Shown here piece by piece: positions 12,782 through 19,128 of a DNA stretch of 19,128 nt. A model generated the notes under the pieces. The model was not told where the DNA came from. It saw nothing but the letters and a program-made list of their open reading frames with translations, and ran no database searches. The DNA is from Pseudomonadota bacterium. Lineage in GTDB: Bacteria > Pseudomonadota > Gammaproteobacteria > Burkholderiales > Eutrophovitaceae. How positions within the stretch are numbered: the first letter of the stretch is position 1; every line of letters begins with the position of its first letter. Location of the stretch: contig PAHB01000084.1 in NCBI GenBank assembly GCA_002704665.1, forward strand, positions 1 through 19,128, read 5' to 3'. The translations under genes were made by a program, and so were the position numbers.

Positions 12782-15055
12782 ATGAAACAAATAATAACAA
12801 AACTAATATTTTTGAGTCTACTAATGTCCAAGGGCGTTTTTGCTCTTGAGCCGTTCGAGGTAAGAGACATAGTTGTCGACGGGGTCCAAAGAACAGAGCC
12901 AGGAACAGTATTCGCGTATTTGCCAATAAAGGTAGGAGACATAGTTACAGACCGAAAGGTAACGCTCGCAATCAAGGAGTTATTCGCAACCGGTTTCTTC
13001 AAAGAAATCCATATGTCTGCTGAGGGAGATGTTCTTGTGATCCGCCTCGTTGAAAGGCCGGCAATAGCAGAGATAAATATCACTGGTGCTGAGGAGTTTG
13101 ATATTGAAGAGCTTGAGAGTGCTTTGAACGGAATTGGTCTTGCAGAATCTCGAATTTTTGACAGAGCGATCTTGGAGAGGGCAGAGGTTGAATTAAAAAA
13201 TCAGTATATTTCACGCGGTAGGTACGCCGTTGATATTGTGTCGACTTTGACTCCATTGGAGAGAAATAGGGTAGGATTAAATTTTGAAATATCAGAGGGT
13301 GATATTGCGAAAATAAAACAAATTCAATTTGTCGGCAATTCGGCATATAGCAACCGAGATCTTTTAGACGAATTTAAATTAACAACACGTAGTTTTTGGA
13401 CTTGGCTAACAAAAAATGATCAATACTCCAAGCCCAAACTTGAGGCTGACCTGGAAGCTATAAGGTCGCTTTATTTGGATAACGGTTTTCTTGAATTTTC
13501 AATCGATTCAACTCAAGTGTCAATTTCTCCTGATAAAAAAGGCATATTCATAACGGTTAATTTAACAGAAGGAAAAAAGTTTGTTGTAACAGGCATAAAA
13601 TTGCTGGGTAAAACTAGTGTCAAGGAGTCAGAACTTTTTTCGCTAGTTAATATTCGAGTAGGAGAGTTCTTCTCGCGTAAAAAACTCACCGAAAGCACCG
13701 GAAAAATTTCCGATAGACTCGGTGACGACGGATTTGCCTATGCTGTAGTTAAAGCTGTTCCTGATGTAGGCCGTGAAAAAGGAGAAGTTGATTTCACGCT
13801 ATTCATAGATCCTGGACGGCGAGTCTACGTGAAAAAAATTTCGATAAGGGGTAACTCCGACACGAAGGATGAGGTGGTTAGGCGCGAGTTGCGGCAGCTT
13901 GAAGGAAGTTGGTATTCTACAAAAAAACTACAGAGATCGAAGCAAAGAATTGATATGTTGGGCTTTTTTTCTGAGGTGGAGATTGATACAAAGCCAATTG
14001 ATGGAGTTCCAGATCAGGTTGAACTTGATATAAAAGTTGCGGAGAGGGCCACTGGAAACATTAATTTAGGAATCGGGTATTCTACGTCGGAACGTTTACT
14101 TCTATCGGCGGGAGTTACACAGCAAAATATTTTTGGTTCAGGAAACGCTCTATCACTAGCGGTAGAGACTGGAGAAGTAAACCAATCGTATTCAATTTCT
14201 TATACGAATCCGTACTACACCGATGATGGTGTTAGCCGTGGTTTTGATATCTACAAGCAAAACACTGACGTATCAAGTCTGAGTGTTTCTACTTATGATA
14301 CCGCCACATTGGGTGGTGGGGTTAGATTTTCAGTTCCTCTTACTGAGTATGACCGTATAAATTATGGACTCGCCATGGAGGATACTACGACAAAACTGGG
14401 GATAAATGCTACACAAAGATATGTTGAATTTATAGACCTCGTCGGCGAAAATACGGTAACTTACAAAGGGACATTAGGGTGGATGAGAGATCAAAGAGAC
14501 AGCGCAATCTATCCCAATAATGGTACTTTACAAAGGTTATCAGGAGAGGCTGGATTACCTGGAGGAGATTTGACTTATTACCGTCTAACCTATCAGCATC
14601 AGTGGTATTATCCGTTGACGGAGGATTTAACAATGTTCTTAAAGGGAAACCTAGGTTATGCTGACGGATTTAGTAATAAACCATTGCCTTTTTACAAAAA
14701 TTTTTATGCGGGTGGGGTTAACTCAGTGAGAGGATATAGAACGTCTACTATAGGTCCAAAAGATAGCAACGGGGACTCTATGGGCGGCAATCACCTTGTT
14801 GTGGCCAATCTCGCGGTATTGTTTCCAATGCCGGGTACAGATGGCGACAGGACCTTACGGATGGCAGCCTTTCTAGATCAAGGCTATGTCGGGGAGGATT
14901 TGGATATCATAGACCAATTGAGAACTTCGATAGGTATTGGTTTAAATTGGTACTCTCCGATTGGGCCGATAAAATTGAGTTACGGTTTTCCTCTTAACCC
15001 AAGCAATTCGGATAGAAAAGAGAGAATACAATTTTCCCTTGGCACGGTATTTTAG
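12782..15055 (+). CDS. bamA: Outer membrane protein assembly factor BamA
   Basis: BamA is the essential Omp85 barrel that folds and inserts outer-membrane proteins. The 757-residue precursor starts with a signal peptide (1-21, MKQIITKLIF...GVFA, cleavage probably before LEPFEV). Five POTRA domains follow (about 25-92, 94-173, 176-264, 267-344 and 347-421), then a beta-barrel (about 424-757). The L6-loop VRGYR motif (649-653; VRGF/Y is the family form) and the C-terminal Phe of the OMP signature (SLGTVF) are present. The frame opens upstream (TTG 12719) inside rseP, but ATG 12782 gives the signal peptide. The start is 4 bases after the rseP stop, with only a weak AGG (12776-12778). skp follows after 39 bases. 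The gene ends in TAG, with a second in-frame stop at 15065-15067. Confidence 0.97.
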   Translation: MKQIITKLIFLSLLMSKGVFALEPFEVRDIVVDGVQRTEPGTVFAYLPIKVGDIVTDRKVTLAIKELFATGFFKEIHMSAEGDVLVIRLVERPAIAEINITGAEEFDIEELESALNGIGLAESRIFDRAILERAEVELKNQYISRGRYAVDIVSTLTPLERNRVGLNFEISEGDIAKIKQIQFVGNSAYSNRDLLDEFKLTTRSFWTWLTKNDQYSKPKLEADLEAIRSLYLDNGFLEFSIDSTQVSISPDKKGIFITVNLTEGKKFVVTGIKLLGKTSVKESELFSLVNIRVGEFFSRKKLTESTGKISDRLGDDGFAYAVVKAVPDVGREKGEVDFTLFIDPGRRVYVKKISIRGNSDTKDEVVRRELRQLEGSWYSTKKLQRSKQRIDMLGFFSEVEIDTKPIDGVPDQVELDIKVAERATGNINLGIGYSTSERLLLSAGVTQQNIFGSGNALSLAVETGEVNQSYSISYTNPYYTDDGVSRGFDIYKQNTDVSSLSVSTYDTATLGGGVRFSVPLTEYDRINYGLAMEDTTTKLGINATQRYVEFIDLVGENTVTYKGTLGWMRDQRDSAIYPNNGTLQRLSGEAGLPGGDLTYYRLTYQHQWYYPLTEDLTMFLKGNLGYADGFSNKPLPFYKNFYAGGVNSVRGYRTSTIGPKDSNGDSMGGNHLVVANLAVLFPMPGTDGDRTLRMAAFLDQGYVGEDLDIIDQLRTSIGIGLNWYSPIGPIKLSYGFPLNPSNSDRKERIQFSLGTVF

Positions 15056-15094
15056 AATAAAGATTAATAAGAGGACCAACAGAGGAGATTTAAA

Positions 15095-15595
15095 GTGAAT
15101 AGGTTTTTAGCAATATTCTTTTTCATAATATGTATTGGAAACCCATTGGCATCAAATTCGGAGGAATTAAAGTTAGGCTTTGTCAGCACCGACAAAGTTT
15201 TTAGGGAATCAGCACCGGCATTAAAGGCTTTAAAGGCTCTCGAGAAAGAGTTTGCTCCTCGTGAACAAAGCATTAAGAAGCTTGGTAAACAAGTTAGAGA
15301 CATGCAAGCCAAGCTTGAAAAAGAATCTATGACCATGAGCGAGTCTCAAGTGCGCAAACGAGAACAGGAAATAGCAAAAATTAATAGAGAATTTAAACGA
15401 GAACAGAGAGAATTCAGGGAAGATCTCAATATGAGAAGAAATGAGGAGTTGTCTGTAGTACTGCAAATTGCCAACAAAGTCATTGAGGAAATAGCAGAGG
15501 CTGAAAAATTTGATTTAATTTTACAAGAGGCAGTTTACCGAAGTCCCAGAATAGATATTACGGACAAAGTTATTAAGGCGCTCGCCGATAAGTGA
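15095..15595 (+). CDS. skp: Periplasmic chaperone Skp (OmpH family)
   Basis: Skp is a trimeric periplasmic holdase that carries unfolded outer-membrane proteins to BamA, encoded immediately upstream. The 166-residue precursor has a signal peptide (about 1-20, hydrophobic core FLAIFFFIICIG). The mature part starts LKLGFVSTDKVFRESAPALK, continues as a long charged coiled-coil (about 45-130, KEFAPREQSIKKLGKQVRD...REFREDLNMRRNEEL), and ends with the family block FDLILQEAVY then SPRIDITDKVIKAL. The start is GTG at 15095, chosen because it begins the signal peptide and follows a strong Shine-Dalgarno AGAGGAG (15081-15087) by 7 bases. A short perfect inverted repeat, AGTGA/TCACT (15591-15606), overlaps the stop codon; it has no T-run and is not a terminator. 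Confidence 0.94.
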   Translation: MNRFLAIFFFIICIGNPLASNSEELKLGFVSTDKVFRESAPALKALKALEKEFAPREQSIKKLGKQVRDMQAKLEKESMTMSESQVRKREQEIAKINREFKREQREFREDLNMRRNEELSVVLQIANKVIEEIAEAEKFDLILQEAVYRSPRIDITDKVIKALADK

Positions 15596-15652
15596 GCGAG
15601 ATCACTGGATATTTATTCATAATGTACAGAGTGGTTTTTCTATAGGAAACCC

Positions 15653-16672
15653 ATGGAGGAGGTTCCAGATTCCAAGTCTTTTCGGCTTAGAGACATAGTA
15701 GAGCTCTTTGGAGGCGATATAATAGGGGACGCGGGGACGATGGTAACCCAAGTAGCCTCAATCAAGTCTGCCAAATCAGGTAATCTCATATTTTTTGGTG
15801 ATAAACGACTTCGCAAAGAGCTTTTGAATACTAAAGCAAGCGCAGTGATTTTGAGTCATGACGACTCGAGTCTCACGAATTTACCTAAAATTGTGACCAC
15901 CAATCCCTATGCCTACTTCGCCCAAGTTTCTAGATTCATTAATCCGCCAGACAAAATGCCATGCGGGGTATCAAAGTATGCAGTGGTATCTGAAACAGCA
16001 AAAATAGCACATAACTCCTCCATTGGCCCAAACGTCGTTATTAGTGATCACGCGCATATTCATTCGAATGCTAATGTCGAAGCCGGATGCTATATTGGTA
16101 AAAAAGCTACCATCGGTGAAGGGGTGAAAATGTATCCGAATGTTACTATTGCAGATGGGTGCATTATTGGTGCTAACACAGTTATTCAGGCAGGCGCAGT
16201 AATTGGAGGAGATGGGTTTGGGCTAGCAAGGAGTGGTAAATCTTGGATAAAAATTCCGCAACTTGGTAGGGTAATTATCGGCGACAATTGTGAAATTGGT
16301 GCCAACACAACAATTGATAGAGGCGCACTAGACGATACAATTATAAAATCGGGAGTAAAGTTGGATAACCAAATTCAAATAGGACATAATTGTTACGTCG
16401 GTGAAAATACTGCGATCGCAGCTTGCGTTGGAATAGCTGGCAGCACCGTAATAGGAGATAATTGTCGAATTGGCGGAGGCGCGAGAATTTCAGGCCATTT
16501 GGAGATTGCAAACGATATTATTATTTCGGGGGGTACCTTTATATATAAATCATTGAAGAAACCAGGAAGATACACAGGGGTTTATCCAACTAATCCTCAT
16601 GAAGAGTGGAAACGTAACGCCTCTTTAGTTAGAAGTTTGCGCAAATTGGTTGGAAAACTAAAAAAGAATTAA
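15653..16672 (+). CDS. lpxD: UDP-3-O-(3-hydroxyacyl)glucosamine N-acyltransferase LpxD
   Basis: LpxD adds the N-linked 3-hydroxyacyl chain to UDP-3-O-acyl-glucosamine, the third step of lipid A synthesis. The N-terminal uridine-binding domain is about 1-100 (including SIKSAKSGNLIFFGDKRLR). It is followed by a left-handed beta-helix of hexapeptide repeats (about 108-300, such as ATIGEGVKMYPNVTIADGCI) containing GAVIGGDGFGLA and the catalytic His245 in NQIQIGHNC. A short helical C-terminus ends the protein. The length of 339 residues is normal. ATG 15653 has TAGGAA (15643-15648) as a ribosome-binding site. The 57-base gap after skp holds no clear terminator. lpxD, fabZ, lpxA and lpxB are in the conserved order. 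Confidence 0.97.
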   Translation: MEEVPDSKSFRLRDIVELFGGDIIGDAGTMVTQVASIKSAKSGNLIFFGDKRLRKELLNTKASAVILSHDDSSLTNLPKIVTTNPYAYFAQVSRFINPPDKMPCGVSKYAVVSETAKIAHNSSIGPNVVISDHAHIHSNANVEAGCYIGKKATIGEGVKMYPNVTIADGCIIGANTVIQAGAVIGGDGFGLARSGKSWIKIPQLGRVIIGDNCEIGANTTIDRGALDDTIIKSGVKLDNQIQIGHNCYVGENTAIAACVGIAGSTVIGDNCRIGGGARISGHLEIANDIIISGGTFIYKSLKKPGRYTGVYPTNPHEEWKRNASLVRSLRKLVGKLKKN

Positions 16673-16710
16673 TAATCACAAATATTGACTAGGAGATAAA
16701 AATCGAAAGT

Positions 16711-17142
16711 ATGAATATTCAGGATATTATGGAGTACCTGCCGCATCGATATCCTTTTCTATTAATAGATCGCGTAATTTCCTGTGATCCAGAGCAGATT
16801 GTTGCGATAAAGAACGTTACGTTTAATGAACCTTTTTTTTCTGGTCATTTTCCTCATCAATGTGTTATGCCCGGTGTCCTAATAGTTGAGGCTATGGCTC
16901 AAGCGTCTGCTCTAGTAGCCCTGAAAAAATATGAAGTTAAGCATAGTCAGAAGAATACTTTTTATTTTGTTGGGATAGAGAAGGTGAGATTTAAAAGGCC
17001 CGTAGTTCCGGGAGATAGTTTAGTCATTACGTCAAAGATATTAAGGACGTTACGTGGAATATGGAAATTTTCGGCTAAAGCAGAAGTAGAAGAACAGGTT
17101 GTAACTGAAGCTCAGTTAATGTGCACAATGAAAGAATCATGA
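16711..17142 (+). CDS. fabZ: 3-hydroxyacyl-[acyl-carrier-protein] dehydratase FabZ
   Basis: FabZ dehydrates 3-hydroxyacyl-ACP in fatty-acid elongation and so competes with LpxA and LpxD for the same substrate. The hot-dog fold motifs are IMEYLPHRYPFLLIDRV (6-22), GHFPHQCVMPGVLIVEAMAQ (45-64) with catalytic His46 and Glu60, and FKRPVVPGD. The length of 143 residues is typical. In the substrate-helix motif the usual Pro before the hydrophobic pair (HFPxxPVMPG) is Cys51 here. ATG 16711 matches the family N-terminus, but its best Shine-Dalgarno, AGGAG (16691-16695), is 15 bases away. The stop overlaps the lpxA start (ATGA at 17139-17142). Confidence 0.96.
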   Translation: MNIQDIMEYLPHRYPFLLIDRVISCDPEQIVAIKNVTFNEPFFSGHFPHQCVMPGVLIVEAMAQASALVALKKYEVKHSQKNTFYFVGIEKVRFKRPVVPGDSLVITSKILRTLRGIWKFSAKAEVEEQVVTEAQLMCTMKES

Positions 17143-17909
17143 TTCATCCGAGCGCGATAATACATTCTGGAGCATCCGTTGCTGACGATGTAGAGGTTGG
17201 ACCTTTTTCAGTCATTGGGGAGCAAGTTACTATAGGTGCAGGTACTAAGATCGGATCTCACGCCGTTATCGAGGGTCAAACAAGTATAGGAAAAAACAAT
17301 ACAATTTTTCACCATGTATCGATTGGTGAAATTCCTCAGGATAAAAAATACCGCAATGAAGATACGACTTTAACCATCGGAGATGACAACGTAATTCGAG
17401 AGTTTTGTAGCTTTAACACAGGAACTATTCAAGATAGGGCAAATACCTTTGTTGGGAATAATAATTGGATTATGGCTTACGTTCATGTGGCTCACGATTG
17501 TGTAATTGGCAATAACGTAATCTTTGCAAACTGTGTACAATTGGGTGGGCATATTATCGTTCAGGATAATGTGTTTCTTGGTGGATTTACCGGGGTGCAT
17601 CAGTTCTGCCGAATCGGTGCTCATGCAATGAGTGGAGTTGGAAGTGTGGTGTTGGCGGATGTCCCTCCGTTTGTAACAGTCATGGGTAATAAAGCGAAAC
17701 CTCACGGAATTAATACAGAGGGGTTGAAACGGCTAGGCTATAATCGTGCAGTCATTGCAGATATTAAAATGGCATACAAAATTATCTATCGGTCCAGCCT
17801 TACGTTAGAGGAAGCTATAGAGCGTATGAAAACTGAAATGGTTAATAGCGCATCAGTAAAAAAGATTATAGAGTTTATTGACGGTTCTAAAAGAAGCATA
17901 GTGCGGTAA
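17139..17909 (+). CDS. lpxA: UDP-N-acetylglucosamine acyltransferase LpxA
   Basis: LpxA transfers a 3-hydroxyacyl chain from ACP to the 3-OH of UDP-GlcNAc, the first step of lipid A synthesis; it is a cytoplasmic trimer. The 256-residue protein begins MIHPSAIIHS and has hexapeptide-repeat beta-helix coils to about 180, with catalytic His119 in VHVAHDC (115-121) and GGFTGVHQFCRIGAH (148-162). A helical C-terminal domain contains NTEGLKRLGYNR and AYKIIYRS. By ungapped alignment from the catalytic His, E. coli Gly173, the acyl-chain ruler residue, is Val167 here. That suggests a chain shorter than C14 (inference). The frame opens with GTG at 17121, but ATG 17139, overlapping the fabZ stop, gives the family N-terminus. 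Confidence 0.97.
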   Translation: MIHPSAIIHSGASVADDVEVGPFSVIGEQVTIGAGTKIGSHAVIEGQTSIGKNNTIFHHVSIGEIPQDKKYRNEDTTLTIGDDNVIREFCSFNTGTIQDRANTFVGNNNWIMAYVHVAHDCVIGNNVIFANCVQLGGHIIVQDNVFLGGFTGVHQFCRIGAHAMSGVGSVVLADVPPFVTVMGNKAKPHGINTEGLKRLGYNRAVIADIKMAYKIIYRSSLTLEEAIERMKTEMVNSASVKKIIEFIDGSKRSIVR

Positions 17910-17924
17910 CACGTTGCATAAAAC

Positions 17925-19079
17925 ATGCCAAAAAAAATGAAATTGGCTATCGTTGCAGGAGAGACTTCCGGGGACACAATTGGTGCTGACTTTTTGCGAG
18001 AAATGCATCTGCGTTCGTTAAAATTTGAGGCTCTCGGAATTGGCGGTAGTCGCATGCAGTCCCAAGGGTTTAAGTCTCTTTATGACATGGAAAAATTGTC
18101 AATTAGAGGATATGTGGAAGTATTACAGTCCTTGCCAGAATTACTGTTAATTAGAAGTCGGTTAAAACGACAACTGATTGAATATCAGCCAGATATTTTT
18201 ATAGGGATTGACGCGCCAGATTTCAATTTACACTTAGAGTTTCTGCTAAAAAAAAATGGAATTAAAACAATTCAATATGTCAGTCCATCGATTTGGGCAT
18301 GGCGAAAAAACAGGATAAAAAAAATAGGAAAATCAGTAGACAAAGTGTTGACGCTTTTCCCATTCGAAAACAAAATATATGAAAAATATGAGATTCCCGT
18401 AAGTTTTGTCGGACATCCCCTTGCTGATTCTCTCAGCACGACAGCACCAAATTATGTAATGCGCAAGGAGTTGGAGCTAAATAATTGTAATCCAGTTGTC
18501 TCGCTTTTACCGGGCAGCCGCCAAAGTGAGGTAGAACAACTAGCTCCAGTGATGGTGGCGGCAGCCGATATTCTTGTGTCACAGTTTCCAGAAATTATAT
18601 TTTTAGTGCCTCTTGTAAGTAGTGAAACCATAAACGTTTTTGATAATGCACTCAATCAACACAAGAAGATAAAAAAGCATTTTAGAATAATGCATGGTCA
18701 CTCGACAGAAGCGTTGAGTTCGAGCGATGTGGCCTTAATCGCTTCGGGCACAGCAACTTTGGAGGCCGCACTTTTGGGTGTCCCAATGGTTATCACTTAC
18801 AAAATGCCGAAAATTTCTGAATGGATAATGCGCTTTAAGAAAACTGACTTGCCTTACGTGGGTTTGCCTAACATTTTATCGAATTCTTACATAGTCCCGG
18901 AGTTACTACTGGAAGAGGCAAATTCAGAAAACCTGAGTTGTGCTCTGTACAACTTATTGAATGACAATGTTGTTAGAAATCGGCTCAGAGAGAAATTCGA
19001 TAAGATAGCTTTATCTTTGAAAAAAAATGCCTCAGCTAGAGCGGTGGATTCAGTGCTGGATTTGCTGGCGCCAAAGTAA
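17925..19079 (+). CDS. lpxB: Lipid-A-disaccharide synthase LpxB
   Basis: LpxB is a GT19 glycosyltransferase at the inner-membrane surface that joins lipid X and UDP-2,3-diacylglucosamine into the tetra-acyl disaccharide. The 384-residue length is normal. The motifs are KLAIVAGETSGDTIGADFL (6-24), FIGIDAPDFNLHLE (92-105), SPSIWAWRKNRIKKIGKSVD (120-139), FVGHPLADS, LLPGSRQSEVEQLAP, and SGTATLEAALLGVPMVITYK near the C-terminal third. ATG 17925 (MPKKMKLAIV) and ATG 17937 are both possible and differ by four residues. Neither has a Shine-Dalgarno sequence in the 15-base gap after lpxA, so coupling to upstream translation is likely. An A9 tract occurs at 18249-18257 with the frame intact. Confidence 0.96.
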   Translation: MPKKMKLAIVAGETSGDTIGADFLREMHLRSLKFEALGIGGSRMQSQGFKSLYDMEKLSIRGYVEVLQSLPELLLIRSRLKRQLIEYQPDIFIGIDAPDFNLHLEFLLKKNGIKTIQYVSPSIWAWRKNRIKKIGKSVDKVLTLFPFENKIYEKYEIPVSFVGHPLADSLSTTAPNYVMRKELELNNCNPVVSLLPGSRQSEVEQLAPVMVAAADILVSQFPEIIFLVPLVSSETINVFDNALNQHKKIKKHFRIMHGHSTEALSSSDVALIASGTATLEAALLGVPMVITYKMPKISEWIMRFKKTDLPYVGLPNILSNSYIVPELLLEEANSENLSCALYNLLNDNVVRNRLREKFDKIALSLKKNASARAVDSVLDLLAPK

Positions 19080-19107
19080 GATACCAGTGCTTTTTACCTT
19101 ATTGTAA

Positions 19108-19128
19108 ATGGACAAAGAATTGAAAATA
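19108..19128 (+). CDS. Possible start of the next gene (5' end only, runs off the window)
   Basis: After the lpxB stop, 49 bases remain. An ATG at 19108 opens seven codons (M-D-K-E-L-K-I) without a stop to the window end. In many proteobacteria rnhB (ribonuclease HII) follows lpxB, so it is the natural expectation, but seven residues cannot confirm it. No Shine-Dalgarno sequence precedes the ATG. Confidence 0.25.

Noticed and set aside
15579..15606. Alternative small stems (CGCTC/GAGCG, AGTGA/TCACT) around the skp stop
   Set aside because: They are only 5 bp, mutually exclusive, and lack a following T-run, so they are not called as a terminator.
1..19128. Mobile elements, CRISPR arrays, phage genes, toxin-antitoxin or defence systems
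   Set aside because: Nearly every base is accounted for by conserved core genes or short gaps. No direct-repeat arrays, transposase motifs, integration sites or unrecognised genes were seen on either strand.

Overview
The window is a dense stretch of core housekeeping genes from an AT-rich (roughly 40% G+C by eye), probably streamlined proteobacterium. The wording of HisZ (LCYAGSVLHT, LFDQLSGKTMGIRADMT), the BamA N-terminus (VQRTEPGTVFAYLPIKVGD) and the mature Skp sequence read most like Betaproteobacteria (Burkholderiales/Methylophilales-like). This is recognition from memory, not a database result. All 18 complete protein genes are on the + strand; the only minus-strand gene is one tRNA. 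Intergenic spaces are mostly under 60 bases and no gap without a gene exceeds 300 bases.

Layout. Block 1 (1-5428): hisZ, purA, tRNA-Leu(CAG) on the minus strand, rnr, rlmB, i.e. histidine and AMP biosynthesis followed by RNA decay and 23S rRNA methylation. Block 2 (5429-19079) starts with the best promoter in the window and a ~106-nt leader, then runs rpsB-tsf-pyrH-frr-uppS-cdsA-dxr-rseP-bamA-skp-lpxD-fabZ-lpxA-lpxB. The last 49 bases may hold the start of the next gene (rnhB would be expected from conserved order, but this cannot be shown).

How the genes work together. Block 2 couples translation (S2, EF-Ts, ribosome recycling factor) and UMP kinase to envelope building: undecaprenyl diphosphate for cell-wall carriers (UppS), CDP-diacylglycerol for phospholipids (CdsA), isoprenoid precursors (Dxr), envelope-stress proteolysis (RseP), outer-membrane protein folding (BamA, Skp) and the first lipid A steps (LpxA, LpxD, LpxB, with FabZ competing for the same 3-hydroxyacyl-ACP pool). 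Together these indicate a Gram-negative cell with a lipid A outer membrane. HisZ implies a short-form HisG elsewhere.

I found no mobile element, CRISPR array, phage gene, toxin-antitoxin pair or candidate novel system. What merits a second look is small: a tRNA abutting purA in antisense, a minimal RNase R lacking both terminal extensions, a bulky residue at the LpxA acyl-chain ruler site, a structured tsf/pyrH junction, a possible S2-responsive leader, and a set of genes with no Shine-Dalgarno sequence or one placed unusually far upstream.
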